Shown: positions 35,641 to 45,996, numbered from the stretch's first letter. The stretch is 56,321 bases of DNA from Fuerstiella sp. (GCA_022843805.1 JALHMY010000059.1:1-56321), one strand, 5' to 3'. The notes: generated by a model not told the origin, from the letters alone. Numbers and translations: made by a program.

Positions 35641-38022
35641 ATGAATACGCCAATCGAAAACCGATTAAAGTCTCTTCACCCCGATTCAATCCCGAGTGAC
35701 CATACTCTGACGGATCATGAAGGGATTGTGAATATGCAGCCGCGACCGGACGCTTCCGGAGTGGAAATTGCTTTTGACCCCCGGCAGCTGAGCGATGCCG
35801 ATGTTCAGGCACTCGTGAAGGAGCATGAAGCAGAAGTAACTGCAGCTCTCACGAGACTTACCTTTCGGCTGCATGGCTCAGGCAGTGAACGTGCGGCTCA
35901 GAAGCTCGAACAGCGTGTGGAGAAAATTCCCGGAGTTCGCCGGGCGACAGCAACTTTCCTGGGACGCGTTCTTTCACTTTCCTTCGACAACTCCGCGTCC
36001 GCTGAAACTCAAATCATTCAGGAGGTACGCAGCTCAGGTGCTCGAATTCAGCCGCTTGAACAGGCGTTCCGGCGTGAAAGTGACAGCCGACTGATTCAGA
36101 ATATTCGTTCGGGTAACCTGAATCAGGAAATCGCATGTGCTCTCGGATTCGTGTTTCTGGTTTCCGCATGGGCTACGGAAAAAATGGCAGGCCCGGGACT
36201 GGCGGCGCAGCTTCTTTATACGGCTGCGTATCTGTTCAGTGGACAGCAGGGGGTTCGCTCTGCCTTCGCCTCACTGCGGGAACGTGTACTCGATGTGGAC
36301 GTACTGATGGTCCTGGCTGCACTCGGCGCAGCAGCGGTGGGAGCTCCATTTGAAGGAGCACTGCTGCTGTTCCTGTTCAGCCTTTCGAATGTCCTGCAAA
36401 GCTATGCGATGGAGCGAACACAGCGAGCCATCGAATCCCTGCTGACGCTTCGTCCTGAAACGGCGCAGGTCAAACGTAACAGTGCCATGGTGACAGTCCC
36501 GGTCGAAGATCTTCAGCTGAATGAAATCGTCATTGTGCGGCCAGGTGAACACATTCCCGTTGACGGCGTGATCACAGAAGGTAACAGCAGCGCAGACGAA
36601 TCCTCTCTGACCGGCGAATCAATGCCGGTGGCGAAATCTGCGGGTGACTCGGTCTTCGCCGGTACGGTCAATCAAACCGGAGGACTGGAAATTCAGGTCA
36701 GTAAACGAGCAGAAGACTCGACACTGTCCCGTATGGTCAGACTGGTTGCAGAGGCTCAGGCGGAAAAGTCGGGAACCCAGCGATTTCTGGAACGTGCCGA
36801 ACAGTATTATGCGACCGGTGTGATTGCCTTTACCGCAGCTCTGATTCTGCTGCCGTGGCTCGCCTTCGATCAGCCATTCACCTCGACCTTCTATCGGGCC
36901 ATGACCATCATGGTTGTGGCATCCCCATGCGCCCTGGTCATCAGTACGCCGGCAACGGTATTGTCAGCGATTGGTGGTGCGGCTCGCCGGGGCATTCTTA
37001 TTAAAGGCGGCTCGCATCTGGAACGCGCAGCTCAGATCAGTATCGTGGCAATCGATAAAACGGGAACTCTGACTGCAGGACGCCCTTCAATGACCGAAAT
37101 GGTTACATCAACGGGAATCCATTCGCTCTCTCAGCCACTTCCTCCGGACGCAACTCTTCTCCTGCAGGCTGCAATGTCCCTCGAAAGTCGTTCAGAACAC
37201 CCTCTTGCAGATGCTATTGTTCGCAGTGCGACCGCCACAGGACTGACGGCCGTGCCTGTCTCTGATTTTCAGTCAACAACCGGGAAAGGTGCCGAAGCAA
37301 CAATTCATGGAGAACGGTATTTCATTGGCAGCGAGCGATTGTTCCGTGAAATGCAGGCTCAGGAGGGCGAGCAGCTCAGCGCCGCCGCCGCACCGCTGCA
37401 GGCCAAGGGAAAAACGTGCGTCTGGATGGGCAAACGGAATGCAGACAGCCTCATCGCACTCGCCGTTCTGGTGATGGCCGATACTCTCCGCCCGGACGCC
37501 TGCCTGCTGACTCAGCGACTGCACAAACTTGGAGTTCGCAAAGTTGTGATGCTGACAGGTGACCATCACCTCGTAGCGCGTGCAATTGGTGATGAAGCAG
37601 GTGTTGACGAGGTTCACGCGGAACTGCTGCCCGCGGACAAAGTCGCCGCAATTCGCAGCCTGAAAAAAGAAGGCCGGGTGATGATGATCGGGGACGGCGT
37701 GAATGATGCTCCGGCGCTCGCGTCCGCCGATCTGGGGGTTGCCATGGGAGCAGCGGGCACTGATATCGCGATGGAGACGGCGGATGTCGTTCTTATGGGC
37801 GATCAGCTGGAGAACATTGCTATCCTGTTATCGGTCGCACGTCGATCCCGGCGAGTTCTCATTCAGAACCTGACATTTGCCGGCGGAGTGATCGTTTTGC
37901 TGGTCGCTGCAGCTCTTGGCTTTAACCTGCCATTGCCACTCGGTGTGGTCGGTCATGAAGGAAGTACAGTTATTGTTTGTCTGAATGGACTTCGGCTGCT
38001 TTTGATTTCGGAACACGATTAG
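35641..38022 (+). CDS. P1B-4-type heavy-metal translocating ATPase
   Basis: A 793-residue protein. Membrane helices start near 165. It has the actuator TGES (324-327), the membrane metal motif SPC (428-430) instead of CPC, the phosphorylation site DKTGT (Asp472), [19 protein letters not shown], and a late HEGST (772-776). SPC plus HEGST mark the P1B-4 group (Co/Fe/Zn/Ni exporters of the CtpD/CoaT kind). The N-terminal region (about 68-140) has an HMA-like pattern (LTFRLHGSG...[11 protein letters not shown]) in which the CxxC metal pair is missing (GSGS). Its tail overlaps the convergent gene by 53 bases. No metal regulator is adjacent. Confidence 0.93.
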   Translation: MNTPIENRLKSLHPDSIPSDHTLTDHEGIVNMQPRPDASGVEIAFDPRQLSDADVQALVKEHEAEVTAALTRLTFRLHGSGSERAAQKLEQRVEKIPGVRRATATFLGRVLSLSFDNSASAETQIIQEVRSSGARIQPLEQAFRRESDSRLIQNIRSGNLNQEIACALGFVFLVSAWATEKMAGPGLAAQLLYTAAYLFSGQQGVRSAFASLRERVLDVDVLMVLAALGAAAVGAPFEGALLLFLFSLSNVLQSYAMERTQRAIESLLTLRPETAQVKRNSAMVTVPVEDLQLNEIVIVRPGEHIPVDGVITEGNSSADESSLTGESMPVAKSAGDSVFAGTVNQTGGLEIQVSKRAEDSTLSRMVRLVAEAQAEKSGTQRFLERAEQYYATGVIAFTAALILLPWLAFDQPFTSTFYRAMTIMVVASPCALVISTPATVLSAIGGAARRGILIKGGSHLERAAQISIVAIDKTGTLTAGRPSMTEMVTSTGIHSLSQPLPPDATLLLQAAMSLESRSEHPLADAIVRSATATGLTAVPVSDFQSTTGKGAEATIHGERYFIGSERLFREMQAQEGEQLSAAAAPLQAKGKTCVWMGKRNADSLIALAVLVMADTLRPDACLLTQRLHKLGVRKVVMLTGDHHLVARAIGDEAGVDEVHAELLPADKVAAIRSLKKEGRVMMIGDGVNDAPALASADLGVAMGAAGTDIAMETADVVLMGDQLENIAILLSVARRSRRVLIQNLTFAGGVIVLLVAAALGFNLPLPLGVVGHEGSTVIVCLNGLRLLLISEHD

Positions 38023-40408
38023 TGCGCCGGGAATTATTCGGCACAACTGCCTTACCCTCGCGATTCTCCTCATTAAGCGGGTCCCCGTCTGGAACAGCAG
38101 GCTGCTCTGCCTGATCACCTGGCGGGATAAGAATCGGGGCCTTCACATCTGCATCCGTAGTCGCTTCGGTTCCTGCAGGCTGTAACCCTGCAGACTGTGA
38201 CGACGGGACTTCCGGCAGTGTCGGCTGATAGCGGTAGTAAACCTCCAGAGTCAGAGTTGCAAGACAGGTTGTCAGTAGTCGGCCACCCGCACGGCTGTAA
38301 TCGTCGCGATCTCTGGGTGTCCAGCTTCCTGCTGCGTCACCTTCTTTTTCCTGCCAGCCAATCAAATCATCGCGCATTCGAACATTCCAGCGATCCCACT
38401 CAGGACCTCCCCAGTTTCGCATGACCTGGGTGGCAAAGTAATTGTAATAGAGATTGTCATAAGGCCCGCGTTTATCAAGCAGCATCACACCACTTCGAAG
38501 ATCACCGTCATCGCGTCCCCAGCCAAGGTAAATACGACACAGGAGAGCCATAGCTGTAATCGACGCCTGGTACTGCTTCTTCTGAATTTCGTATCCATAG
38601 CGCCCGGCGTCGTCCACCTGCACGCTGTCCAGATAAAATGTAACCCCCTGCAGCGAAGCATCCGGCACTTTCAATCCTGACTTCTTTGCCGCCATCAGAG
38701 CCATCACCTGAATTGCAGTCACCGACGTCGAACCGGGTTGTTGAGGAAGATAACGCCAGCCACCGCCACGCGGATCCTGCGAATTGATCAGAAACTGGAG
38801 GGCACCTTCTGATGCCGTCAGCAGTCGGCGATCCTTAGTCATCGCCCACGCTTCGCAAAGCGCCAGAGTTGCAGCGCCATGAACGTAATAAGCCTCGTTC
38901 GGTTCTTTGTCCCGATTACCCTTATTGAGTACACCTCGTAAATCCAAACCGGCAGGCGTGGCAATACCTGCATTCATAAGATAACTGAGCCCCGCCTCGA
39001 CCGAACGTCGATAAGGAGACTCGCGGTTACGATGAGTCTGACCGGCGGCCAGAAAAGGCAGCAGCGCATAGGCCGTTCCGCCAATCGGATTGCTGATTGT
39101 CCCCGGATGGCTGCATGGACCGACATCCACGAAATCCCAGCTGCCGTCCTGTCGCTGCCGCATTGCCAGCCAGTCCAGCGCACGCTGCACTGCCGACTCA
39201 CTGGCTGCTGAACCACCATACTTCTGCAGCATCATTGCCCGACCTTCTGCCGAACGACCACTCACAACAGTGGCAAGTGCAGCTGCTTTACTCGGCTCAG
39301 GTCGTTTCTGTTCCGGATTCTCCATTGCCGATGCGTCAGCCACTTCACTTTCAGCAGGGACCGGTTCAACCACAGGCATCACGTCGGGCACTGGCGCGTC
39401 CGGTGGCGGTTCCTCCATCTCCGGCTCCATCTCCGGCTCCGGCGGTGCAACTTCTTCCTCGATCGGTTCAGCAGCTTCTTCCGGCTCCGTTTCCGCTTCC
39501 AGCTGTTCTCCCGGTTCCTCCATGACCGGCTCGACTGGCAGCGATTCTTCGACAGGCTTGATTTCTTCACCGAATGCCGCCATCAGTGGCGGAATCGGCG
39601 GTTCAATTTCAATCTCCTGCTGCATCCATGCCATCATCAGTATCGCAATTCCGCAGACCGTTGAACTGGCCATCACAGGCCTGCGGCTTTTCTTTAGCTC
39701 TTCCGTGGCCGTCCGCACCGGCGGCCTGAGGTCCGATTTGCGAACCCGAACGCGAACCTGTTCAAGAATTCGGGGAGCCATCAGCCGGAAACGTTCGGCC
39801 AGTTCCCGGGCACGCTTCATGCGTCGACGAGGTGCTTTCCCGGACCCAGCTTTTTTCGACAGCCGATTGCTGTCCGCCGGCTTAACATCGGCCACATCAT
39901 TCTTCGGCAGGCCCGCTTCAGGAGCTGTCACGTCTGGTGACCCGGCGTCTGGCGACCGGACGTCCGGTGACCCGGCGTCTGGCAGCGTCGAAGCCTGCCG
40001 AGCTGTGACTGCGTCTTTCTGAGCGAAATTCGCGAAGTGTTTGTCCTGAGATGACTCCGGTGCAGGCCGAACATCATCCACGGGTGTCGGCCGAAATTCG
40101 TCTATCTGTATCCGACAGTTTTGCGGAATTTCAACAGGAGGTGCGGGGTAACCGGTCGCCGCTTCGCCAACCAGCAGCTGAGCCAGTGTCCTCATCTGTG
40201 ACAGGTTATTCGTACCTGTCTGTTCCGCCAGAGCGGCAAACTTTTGAGACAGCGCGAGGTACTGCTGTGACAATGAGGCATGATGCACCGACGCAGCCAC
40301 AGCCTCTTCCGCTCGCCAGCGAAGTTGCCTGACAAATTCGTCGGCATCCCGAGGGAACCGTTTGTCGCCAAACGGTTCAGTGGCCGAGCTACTCTGGTTG
40401 TTCGTCAT
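37970..40408 (-). CDS. Membrane protein with TonB-like acidic Pro-rich linker and alpha-toroid (prenyltransferase/squalene-oxidase-type) repeats
   Basis: About 812 residues from ATG 40408; an in-frame TTG lies at 40429. The cytoplasmic N-terminus (about 1-230) contains a small tandem motif ([20 protein letters not shown]) and basic segments. One membrane helix (about 250-268) follows, then a Glu/Pro-rich linker (about 275-360) like TonB spacers. A C-terminal alpha-toroid (about 400-740) has QW-type motifs ([20 protein letters not shown]). The cyclase acid motif DxDD is replaced by a TSVTA stretch, so no cyclase activity is expected. Planctomycetes carry many such proteins of unknown role. The 3' end overlaps the P-type ATPase gene. 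Confidence 0.82.
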   Translation of the reverse strand: MTNNQSSSATEPFGDKRFPRDADEFVRQLRWRAEEAVAASVHHASLSQQYLALSQKFAALAEQTGTNNLSQMRTLAQLLVGEAATGYPAPPVEIPQNCRIQIDEFRPTPVDDVRPAPESSQDKHFANFAQKDAVTARQASTLPDAGSPDVRSPDAGSPDVTAPEAGLPKNDVADVKPADSNRLSKKAGSGKAPRRRMKRARELAERFRLMAPRILEQVRVRVRKSDLRPPVRTATEELKKSRRPVMASSTVCGIAILMMAWMQQEIEIEPPIPPLMAAFGEEIKPVEESLPVEPVMEEPGEQLEAETEPEEAAEPIEEEVAPPEPEMEPEMEEPPPDAPVPDVMPVVEPVPAESEVADASAMENPEQKRPEPSKAAALATVVSGRSAEGRAMMLQKYGGSAASESAVQRALDWLAMRQRQDGSWDFVDVGPCSHPGTISNPIGGTAYALLPFLAAGQTHRNRESPYRRSVEAGLSYLMNAGIATPAGLDLRGVLNKGNRDKEPNEAYYVHGAATLALCEAWAMTKDRRLLTASEGALQFLINSQDPRGGGWRYLPQQPGSTSVTAIQVMALMAAKKSGLKVPDASLQGVTFYLDSVQVDDAGRYGYEIQKKQYQASITAMALLCRIYLGWGRDDGDLRSGVMLLDKRGPYDNLYYNYFATQVMRNWGGPEWDRWNVRMRDDLIGWQEKEGDAAGSWTPRDRDDYSRAGGRLLTTCLATLTLEVYYRYQPTLPEVPSSQSAGLQPAGTEATTDADVKAPILIPPGDQAEQPAVPDGDPLNEENREGKAVVPNNSRRTNRVPKSKAAEVHSDKQ
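39918..39990 (-). repeat. Short imperfect tandem repeat inside the alpha-toroid gene
   Basis: Three to four copies of a ~12-18-base unit containing GTCTGGTGACCCG or GTCTGGCGACCGG encode the SPD(A/V)GSPDV pattern of the cytoplasmic N-terminus. The repeat is in frame and could vary in number between strains. Confidence 0.65.
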
Positions 40409-40557
40409 GGTGATCGACAGCAGCGACAATGTACTTTAATCGCTCCACCGGGAATTAATGCAGAGATCCGTTCCGCACAACCACCAGAGTATAACAAACA
40501 TTCTGCCCCTTACAAGTGACTCCGTCTGTTGTAACTTAGCTGACCCTGTTAGCAATG

Positions 40558-41550
40558 CTATTCCACGGTCCAGTAGTCGAACACCAGAACGTCGTCGATC
40601 TTTCCCCCGATCAGTTCAACAAATCTTTTGTGGTCAGGATGCGGAAGGTACGCGGCCCGATCTTCCTCTGTTGAAAACGTCACCGTATATCCATGCGTGA
40701 ATCCCTTATCGAGGCCTTCCGGGCTATTGTTCGTTCCCCGTTCGAATGCCCGAATCTCCGGAATTCCGTGCTGCAGCTGATGAAACGCCATGTTGATTTC
40801 GTCAATCTGGCGAACCGTTACTTCCGGCTTGTACCTGAAAAGCACGACGTGTCGAAGCACGCGAGCCTTCGATGGGACTTCCCCCACTGCTTCCAGCATT
40901 CTGACCGCCACGAACCGATTGCCTTCATCGTTCAGATGAACCCCGTCCGTTGTCAGAATCCCCTGCGCTTCATTGGCAACATTGTAGGACTTCAGGTGGT
41001 TCATAAAGGCCGATCGCAGATCCAGCAATACCGCCTCGCTGCTACCTGCCACTTTTCGACTGATATCCGCATACTGATCCAGCATAGCCTCCAGCAGGTT
41101 CGTTCCATCGACCTTCTCTCCAATCACACTGGGAGTCGCAAGAATGACCCGTGCCCCCGCAGCTTTGATTCGTTTGATGAGGCTCATCAGCCCCGATTCA
41201 TAGCGATCTGAGCTTGTGCCATTGCCATTCTGGGAATGCCAGACATCGTTGATCCCAATGTAAATCACAACAACATTCGGTTTATGTGCCAGAACATCGC
41301 GATCCAGCCGTTCTTCCAGATTGGGAACTTTATGGCCACTGATTCCGGCACCAATTACTTTGATATTCGATTCTGGCCTGGATGTCTCCAGCGCCTTCCG
41401 AAACAGCGTCACATAACCCTTCTCACCGGCTCCCTGCTGAGTGATTGAATCGCCCAGAAACACTATCGTCTCACCGTCGCGAAGCTGCCCAAACGCTGAC
41501 GATGCGGAAGCAACCACAGCCATCATCACAATGATCCTCAGAAACTGCAT
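40558..41550 (-). CDS. Exported SGNH/GDSL hydrolase fused to a Dabb domain
   Basis: A 330-residue protein. The signal peptide (about 1-21, SASSAFGQ) is followed by an SGNH hydrolase with block I FLGDSIT (Ser nucleophile), block II GISGH, block III IGINDVW and block V DGVHLND (catalytic Asp-x-x-His). Residues about 225-330 are a stress-responsive A/B-barrel (Dabb) domain: VLRHVVLFRYKPEVT, FTHGYTVTFSTEEDRAAYLPHP. Dabb proteins are normally free-standing cytoplasmic dimers, so secretion and fusion to an esterase-like enzyme is unusual. The ATG at 41550 has AAAGG upstream. The substrate is unknown; acyl or acetyl ester hydrolysis is the general family activity. Confidence 0.9.
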   Translation of the reverse strand: MQFLRIIVMMAVVASASSAFGQLRDGETIVFLGDSITQQGAGEKGYVTLFRKALETSRPESNIKVIGAGISGHKVPNLEERLDRDVLAHKPNVVVIYIGINDVWHSQNGNGTSSDRYESGLMSLIKRIKAAGARVILATPSVIGEKVDGTNLLEAMLDQYADISRKVAGSSEAVLLDLRSAFMNHLKSYNVANEAQGILTTDGVHLNDEGNRFVAVRMLEAVGEVPSKARVLRHVVLFRYKPEVTVRQIDEINMAFHQLQHGIPEIRAFERGTNNSPEGLDKGFTHGYTVTFSTEEDRAAYLPHPDHKRFVELIGGKIDDVLVFDYWTVE

Positions 41551-42097
41551 GAATCAATACCTTTCATTAGCCCACAGGCTCAATCCGAAACGGCAAATAA
41601 CGCCAGCGCGGACAGGTCACTGCGATCCCGCATTCGGCGTCGAACACCCGCGACCAGACCACATTCAACACTCCTTGCACACGAAGAATGATCGATCCCC
41701 TTCAAAAACGCAAAGTACCGGCTTCTCTCGCGAATCCGGAATGGCGTGAATCGCTGATTCAGGCGAGCGGCAAAATTTTTTTTTGCCGGGAGGGCAAGGC
41801 TACTGCCGAGCCGTTTTCCATCGGGAGGGCGAGGCTCCTGCCGAGCCGTTTTCGGCTCAGCAGGAGCTTCGCCTCCCGGCCGACGTTCTCGGCTCAGCAG
41901 GAGCTTCGCCCTCCCGGCTACCGTTCTCGGCTCGGCAGGAGCCTCGCCCTCCCGGCTGCCGCGGTGATTGGAATGTTTACACCTGCCGGTCGCCTTTAAC
42001 CCGGTTGAATACTCGATAAACGCTCCTGCATGGTCCTGATTCCCATGACGACGATGATGAACAGAAAGACAACTCGCACCGATTTACCAAACGCGAT
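41551..42097. other. Divergent intergenic region carrying a repeat cluster
   Basis: A 547-base gap between the minus-strand SGNH-Dabb gene and the plus-strand DUF2721 gene. It holds five copies of a GC-rich repeat at 41786-41956. The remainder shows no gene. Promoters for both flanking genes should be here but I cannot place them. Confidence 0.55.
41786..41956. repeat. Five-copy cluster of a ~28-bp GC-rich repeat in mixed orientation
   Basis: Consensus CGGGAGGGCGAGGCTCCTGC followed by CGAGCC. Copies at 41786-41813 (+) and 41822-41848 (+), then inverted copies at 41853-41879, 41890-41918 and 41928-41956. Spacers are short (4-10 bases), often containing GTTCT or GTTTTC, so adjacent + and - copies can form long hairpins. 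It resembles REP/BIME-type dispersed palindromic units and is not a CRISPR: there are no unique 30-40 base spacers. Confidence 0.88.
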
Positions 42098-42604
42098 ATG
42101 GTTCAATCCGTCAACTCCGCACTGCCCCTGTCGTCCTCATCTCATTCTATGAACGTTCCAACAGTCGCCGAACTGATCCCTGTCCTTCAGGTTTCCATCA
42201 GTCCCGTAATTCTGATTTCCGGCATCGGACTGCTGCTGCTCAGTATGACCAATCGTCTGGGTCGAGTGATTGACCGCGCAAGAATACTCGACAGAGAATT
42301 AAGACCCGGACTGGCGGATGACCCCAATCGCAGTCGCGAACAGCTGCGAATTCTTATGGTTCGCGCTCGATTGCTTCGAGGTGCAATTGTCATGTCCGCC
42401 CTGAGTGTACTGCTGGCGGCCTGCCTGATCATCAGCCTGTTTCTTGCCACCCTGCTTCGGCTAAACGCAGGACACGTAATTATGACACTGTTCATTTCGT
42501 GTCTGACGACTCTGGTCTTTTCGATCATCGAGTTTATTCGCGATATCAACCAAACGCTGACCGCTTTAAAGCTGGAAGTTCGCGACTCCGTTTCCAACCT
42601 CTGA
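42098..42604 (+). CDS. DUF2721 membrane protein
   Basis: 168 residues from 42098; an internal ATG at 42149 would give 151 residues and starts right at the conserved block. DUF2721 features: PVLQVSISPVILISGIGLLLLSMTNRLGRVIDRAR with the first helix at about 30-50, a basic cytoplasmic loop (RARLL), then two helices at about 92-115 and 122-140. The function of the family is not known. Neither candidate start has a clear ribosome binding site. Confidence 0.85.
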   Translation: MVQSVNSALPLSSSSHSMNVPTVAELIPVLQVSISPVILISGIGLLLLSMTNRLGRVIDRARILDRELRPGLADDPNRSREQLRILMVRARLLRGAIVMSALSVLLAACLIISLFLATLLRLNAGHVIMTLFISCLTTLVFSIIEFIRDINQTLTALKLEVRDSVSNL

Positions 42605-42830
42605 ATCCAGGGCTCGCGTGGATCACAGACACTACGACCCGCAGGATCCGCGGGATCCGCCGACCGTCCGTCATGAAACATTCCACAGGATGTGGCAGAA
42701 ATCCGTTTTCTGACTGAAAGTGAAGAACGAGGTGGGTCACGTTTGGGCGGTCACGCTGACGCTGCCCCGTGACCAGGTGGTATTTACCCCCGGAAGCGTT
42801 TTGCACGCACAACTGTCAGGGCATACTCAG

Positions 42831-43403
42831 ATGCACAACTTCGGGATCATGGCAGGGAAAAATGACATCTTCAGCACGATGTTTATGGGGGCAATCAACC
42901 GAATGCTCCGGTCACAGCTGGCGACTGCCGGTCTGCTGATCCTTATGGCAAATCTCGCCACCGCGTTACTCTGGAATGCGGGAGTTGACTGGTATGTGAT
43001 CAGTCATGGGAAGCGAGTGAAAGCTGCGGTGGTCAGCGAAACGTATCACAACAAAAGCGGCTTCTCAACAAGGTATCGCTACCCGGGCGCCGGACTCGGC
43101 AATCCGATGCACTTCCTTGACTCGTTCTTCCTCGATAAGAATGGCCCGTCTGACATTGGAATTGCCAATACCTTTGGAATGCTGTCTGGTTGTAATCCCC
43201 GGCAGGCAATGCTGACCGTCGCCTATCTTCCGGAGAATCCCCGGGTCCACGCAGTTGTTGAGAATCGCGGCGTGTTTGTGTTCTTTCTGATCGGAACACT
43301 GTGCATGATTATCTCGGGTGCCCTCTTATGGAATTTCGTAAGACTTGGGCGGGGAGAACCGTCAATGGCTCTCCCGGCATGGCAGGAAGGACGAGGATAC
43401 TGA
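42831..43403 (+). CDS. DUF3592-like two-helix membrane protein
   Basis: About 190 residues if started at ATG 42831. The open frame begins at GTG 42720, but the first 37 residues look non-coding, and a later ATG at 42849 is also possible. Helix one (about 25-45) is followed by an extracytoplasmic beta-rich part (VKAAVVSETYHNKSG, then TRYRYPGAG, then LTVAYLPENPRVHAV) and helix two (about 150-172), the DUF3592 plan. The function is unknown. It ends 57 bases before a bidirectional terminator shared with the convergent DUF1549/DUF1553 gene. Confidence 0.65.
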   Translation: MHNFGIMAGKNDIFSTMFMGAINRMLRSQLATAGLLILMANLATALLWNAGVDWYVISHGKRVKAAVVSETYHNKSGFSTRYRYPGAGLGNPMHFLDSFFLDKNGPSDIGIANTFGMLSGCNPRQAMLTVAYLPENPRVHAVVENRGVFVFFLIGTLCMIISGALLWNFVRLGRGEPSMALPAWQEGRGY

Positions 43404-43460
43404 ATCAGTATCCTGCGCCAGTGCTGTTCTGTTCGCGAAGTCAGTGCGGATTAAAAAACA

Positions 43461-43490
43461 AAGCCCGGCACCTGTAAAAGTGCCGGGCTT
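43461..43490 (-). terminator. Terminator hairpin between convergent genes
   Basis: Perfect 11-bp stem AAGCCCGGCAC (43461-43471) / GTGCCGGGCTT (43480-43490) with an 8-base loop. Read on the minus strand it is followed by TTTGTTTTTT, a good U-tract for the gene ending at 43531. On the plus strand the tail is weaker (ATTTCATTGTT) but it may also stop the gene ending at 43403. Confidence 0.85.
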
Positions 43491-43530
43491 ATTTCATTGT
43501 TCCGTTCTGTCAGCTTTTCCGTTCGGGAAA

Positions 43531-45996
43531 TTAGTGCTGGAACAGAAACTCCTTGCTGTTGATGATCGCCCAGGCAATGTCTTCCAGTGCCCGAGTTCGA
43601 TCTTCATTGGCAGCAATGTGCTTCAGAGAAGTTTCAAGTTCTGCCGCAACGGGAGCTCGGCTTAAAGCCGACATATAAAGCATGCTGACAATTTCCTGAT
43701 CGGTCCTGCCACCGGCGATCCACTTATGCAGCTGCCCAGCGTCAGATCGCAGCTTATTGTGCACGGTCGGACCATTGATAAGCTGCAGTGCCTGGCTCAG
43801 ATTGCTGTCTGTGCTTCGCTCACACTCACATGGCAGTTCTCTCTGCGGCTGACCAAATACCTGAAGGAATTTATGACCTTCCGGCGGATCCACAAGGTCA
43901 ACAGCCAGAGTCCCGGCAGGCATCCCTGTAAAGTCCTCTTTCAGGCCGGTGACCGTACAAATGGCATCAAGCAGCTGTTCGGCCGTCAGCATGCGAGTCG
44001 TCGCATGACTGAAGTAGATTTCGTCATCAGCATTGAAGCGGTTTCGCTGCGAACTCAACTGATATACTCGGCTGTTCATGATCAGTCGAATCAAATGTTT
44101 TGCAGAGAACCCGCTGCCCGACAGTTCGCTGGCAATGTAATTCAGCAGCTCCGGATTGGATGCCGGATTGGAGTCGCGAAAGTCGTCAACCGGATCCACA
44201 ATCCCGCGTCCAAGCACATGCCCCCAAATACGATTGGCGATGGATTTTGCAAAGAAGGGATTGCTTTCGCTGGTCAGCCATTCGGCAAAAACCGTGCGAC
44301 GATCCTGATCAGCAGGCACATCGACATCCCCCTGCAGCAGCAGCCGCACTTTCATCGTCTGTCCGGTTCGGGGCTGAGTCACCTCACCGCTGTTGCTGAC
44401 AAAGATGAATTCAGAATCCGGAAACGAGGTTTCCTTGCGACCAACTCGCTTAAAGGCGGCCGCAATCCCGTAGTAGTCATTCTGAGTCCACTTCTCGAAT
44501 GGATGATTGTGACACTTTGCACACTGAATTCGAATTCCAAGAAACAGCTGAGCAGTGGTTTCTGTCGCATCGATTTCGTCACGGCTGGCCTTCCAGTAGT
44601 AAGCCGCTGCGTTCTGTTCCGTACTTCCGGTTGCCGTCAGCAGCTGACGGGCAAAACGGTCGAGGGGAACATCGTTCTTCACAATGTCGTACAGCCATCG
44701 TCGAAACTTATGCACACCGGTTGCGGTCAGGCGGCGACTGTTACTTCTCAGCAGATCACCCCATTTCATCGACCAGAATCTGGCATAGTCGTCACTCGCC
44801 AGCAGCTGATCAATAACGGCTGATCTCTTGTTTTCCGAAGTATCAGCAAGGAATTTCTGAGTCTCTTCGAGGGAAGGCAGACGTCCGGTCAGGTCCAGAG
44901 TTGCACGCCGCAGAAAGTCTGTGTCGTTGCACAGTTCTGACGGCTCGATCTGCAGTTGCTTCAGCTTGGAAAATACCAGCCGGTCAATCTCGTTGTTTAC
45001 GGATGGCTCCGGCCATTTGAATTCCGGCCGTTCTGTCAGGAATGTAATCTGGGTAGTCGACATCTTGTCGAGGTAACGGGCCAGAATAGTGGCTTCTCCC
45101 CGCCCTTCCCGGCGGACAACGGCCAGCGGAGAAACGGCAGCAATGCCTTCATCTGACGAGTCAAATGCCGTCAGAGCAGTGACGTCTCGCACTGTCCCAT
45201 CGCTGAAGTATCCATTCACAATCAACTGCTGACGATCGGCCCCGTCACGTAATACGCGAGGAGACGGCAGGAGCTCAATTCGGTCGAGCGTTGCTGTTCC
45301 TTCAGGCTCTGTTCGCATCCCTTCTGCAATCCACTGTCGCAACGCAAAATGGCTGGCATCACCATTTGACAGTCGACGGCCTCCGCCATGTGCCACCTCC
45401 ATCAGTGGCTTGCGAAGCAGCAGACTCTCATCCGGCTGCAAAATATTTGATCGACGATTGAAAAACTCTCCACGCAACGTCACAAGATCCAGCACAGGGT
45501 CATATCCCCGCAGAGACAGACGGAACCCGCCCTTTCCTGAGGGTGAACCATGACAGGCTCCCATATTGCAGCCGGATTTTGTCAGCGCGGCCAGTACTTC
45601 CGTGTGAAATCTGACAGGACTCTCTGTTTCAAATCCCGACACAACGACCTCTGCAGTCGTCTCTTTTCCATTCACGACCGCTCGGATCATCGTCTGCCCA
45701 TTGGCAACAGATCGCACAATTCCGTTCTCAACCGCAGCGATTGCCGGATTGTCCGAGCGAAACTCGACAGTGTCACTGACATCGCGAATTGTCGCCATAT
45801 CAGCATTTGCGGTCACCACCAGCTGCTGTGCAGCTCGCGGGCCTGTCAGCGTAAATTTTGATGGCAGCATCTGCAGGGAAACAACGGGAGGTAACGCATC
45901 CTCCGCCCACACCACAGACGCCGGGTAAATCGACGACAGAACTGACAGAACCGACATGGCCGGAATCAGCCAGCGTGTTCGAATTGATGACCGCAT
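43531..45996 (-). CDS. Exported DUF1549/DUF1553-type planctomycete cytochrome protein
   Basis: About 821 residues from ATG 45996, with AAGGAG 6 bases upstream. A signal peptide (1-31) precedes a bacterial Ig-like domain (about 40-120, VTANADMATIRDVSD, GQTMIRAVVNGKET). Then comes CNMGACH (C143, C148, H149; a C-x4-CH variant of the haem-binding site) with GSPSGKGGFRLSLRGYDP, the DUF1549 region (LDLTGRLPS), a classic CAKCH (C492, C495, H496) in QCAKCHNHPFEKW, and the DUF1553 region (NRIWGHVLGRGIVDPVDDFR). The role is unknown but presumably redox-active at the periplasmic side. It is downstream of the PPC-domain gene, probably in one operon. Confidence 0.92.
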   Translation of the reverse strand: MRSSIRTRWLIPAMSVLSVLSSIYPASVVWAEDALPPVVSLQMLPSKFTLTGPRAAQQLVVTANADMATIRDVSDTVEFRSDNPAIAAVENGIVRSVANGQTMIRAVVNGKETTAEVVVSGFETESPVRFHTEVLAALTKSGCNMGACHGSPSGKGGFRLSLRGYDPVLDLVTLRGEFFNRRSNILQPDESLLLRKPLMEVAHGGGRRLSNGDASHFALRQWIAEGMRTEPEGTATLDRIELLPSPRVLRDGADRQQLIVNGYFSDGTVRDVTALTAFDSSDEGIAAVSPLAVVRREGRGEATILARYLDKMSTTQITFLTERPEFKWPEPSVNNEIDRLVFSKLKQLQIEPSELCNDTDFLRRATLDLTGRLPSLEETQKFLADTSENKRSAVIDQLLASDDYARFWSMKWGDLLRSNSRRLTATGVHKFRRWLYDIVKNDVPLDRFARQLLTATGSTEQNAAAYYWKASRDEIDATETTAQLFLGIRIQCAKCHNHPFEKWTQNDYYGIAAAFKRVGRKETSFPDSEFIFVSNSGEVTQPRTGQTMKVRLLLQGDVDVPADQDRRTVFAEWLTSESNPFFAKSIANRIWGHVLGRGIVDPVDDFRDSNPASNPELLNYIASELSGSGFSAKHLIRLIMNSRVYQLSSQRNRFNADDEIYFSHATTRMLTAEQLLDAICTVTGLKEDFTGMPAGTLAVDLVDPPEGHKFLQVFGQPQRELPCECERSTDSNLSQALQLINGPTVHNKLRSDAGQLHKWIAGGRTDQEIVSMLYMSALSRAPVAAELETSLKHIAANEDRTRALEDIAWAIINSKEFLFQH

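Noticed and set aside
39090..40022. Open frame of 310 codons, Ser/Gly-rich, plus strand
   Set aside because: It is the complement of the Glu/Pro-rich linker and repeats of the alpha-toroid gene; the low complexity is a frame artefact.
41786..41956. Possible CRISPR array
   Set aside because: The repeats are in mixed orientation with 4-10 base spacers, and no cas genes are present.
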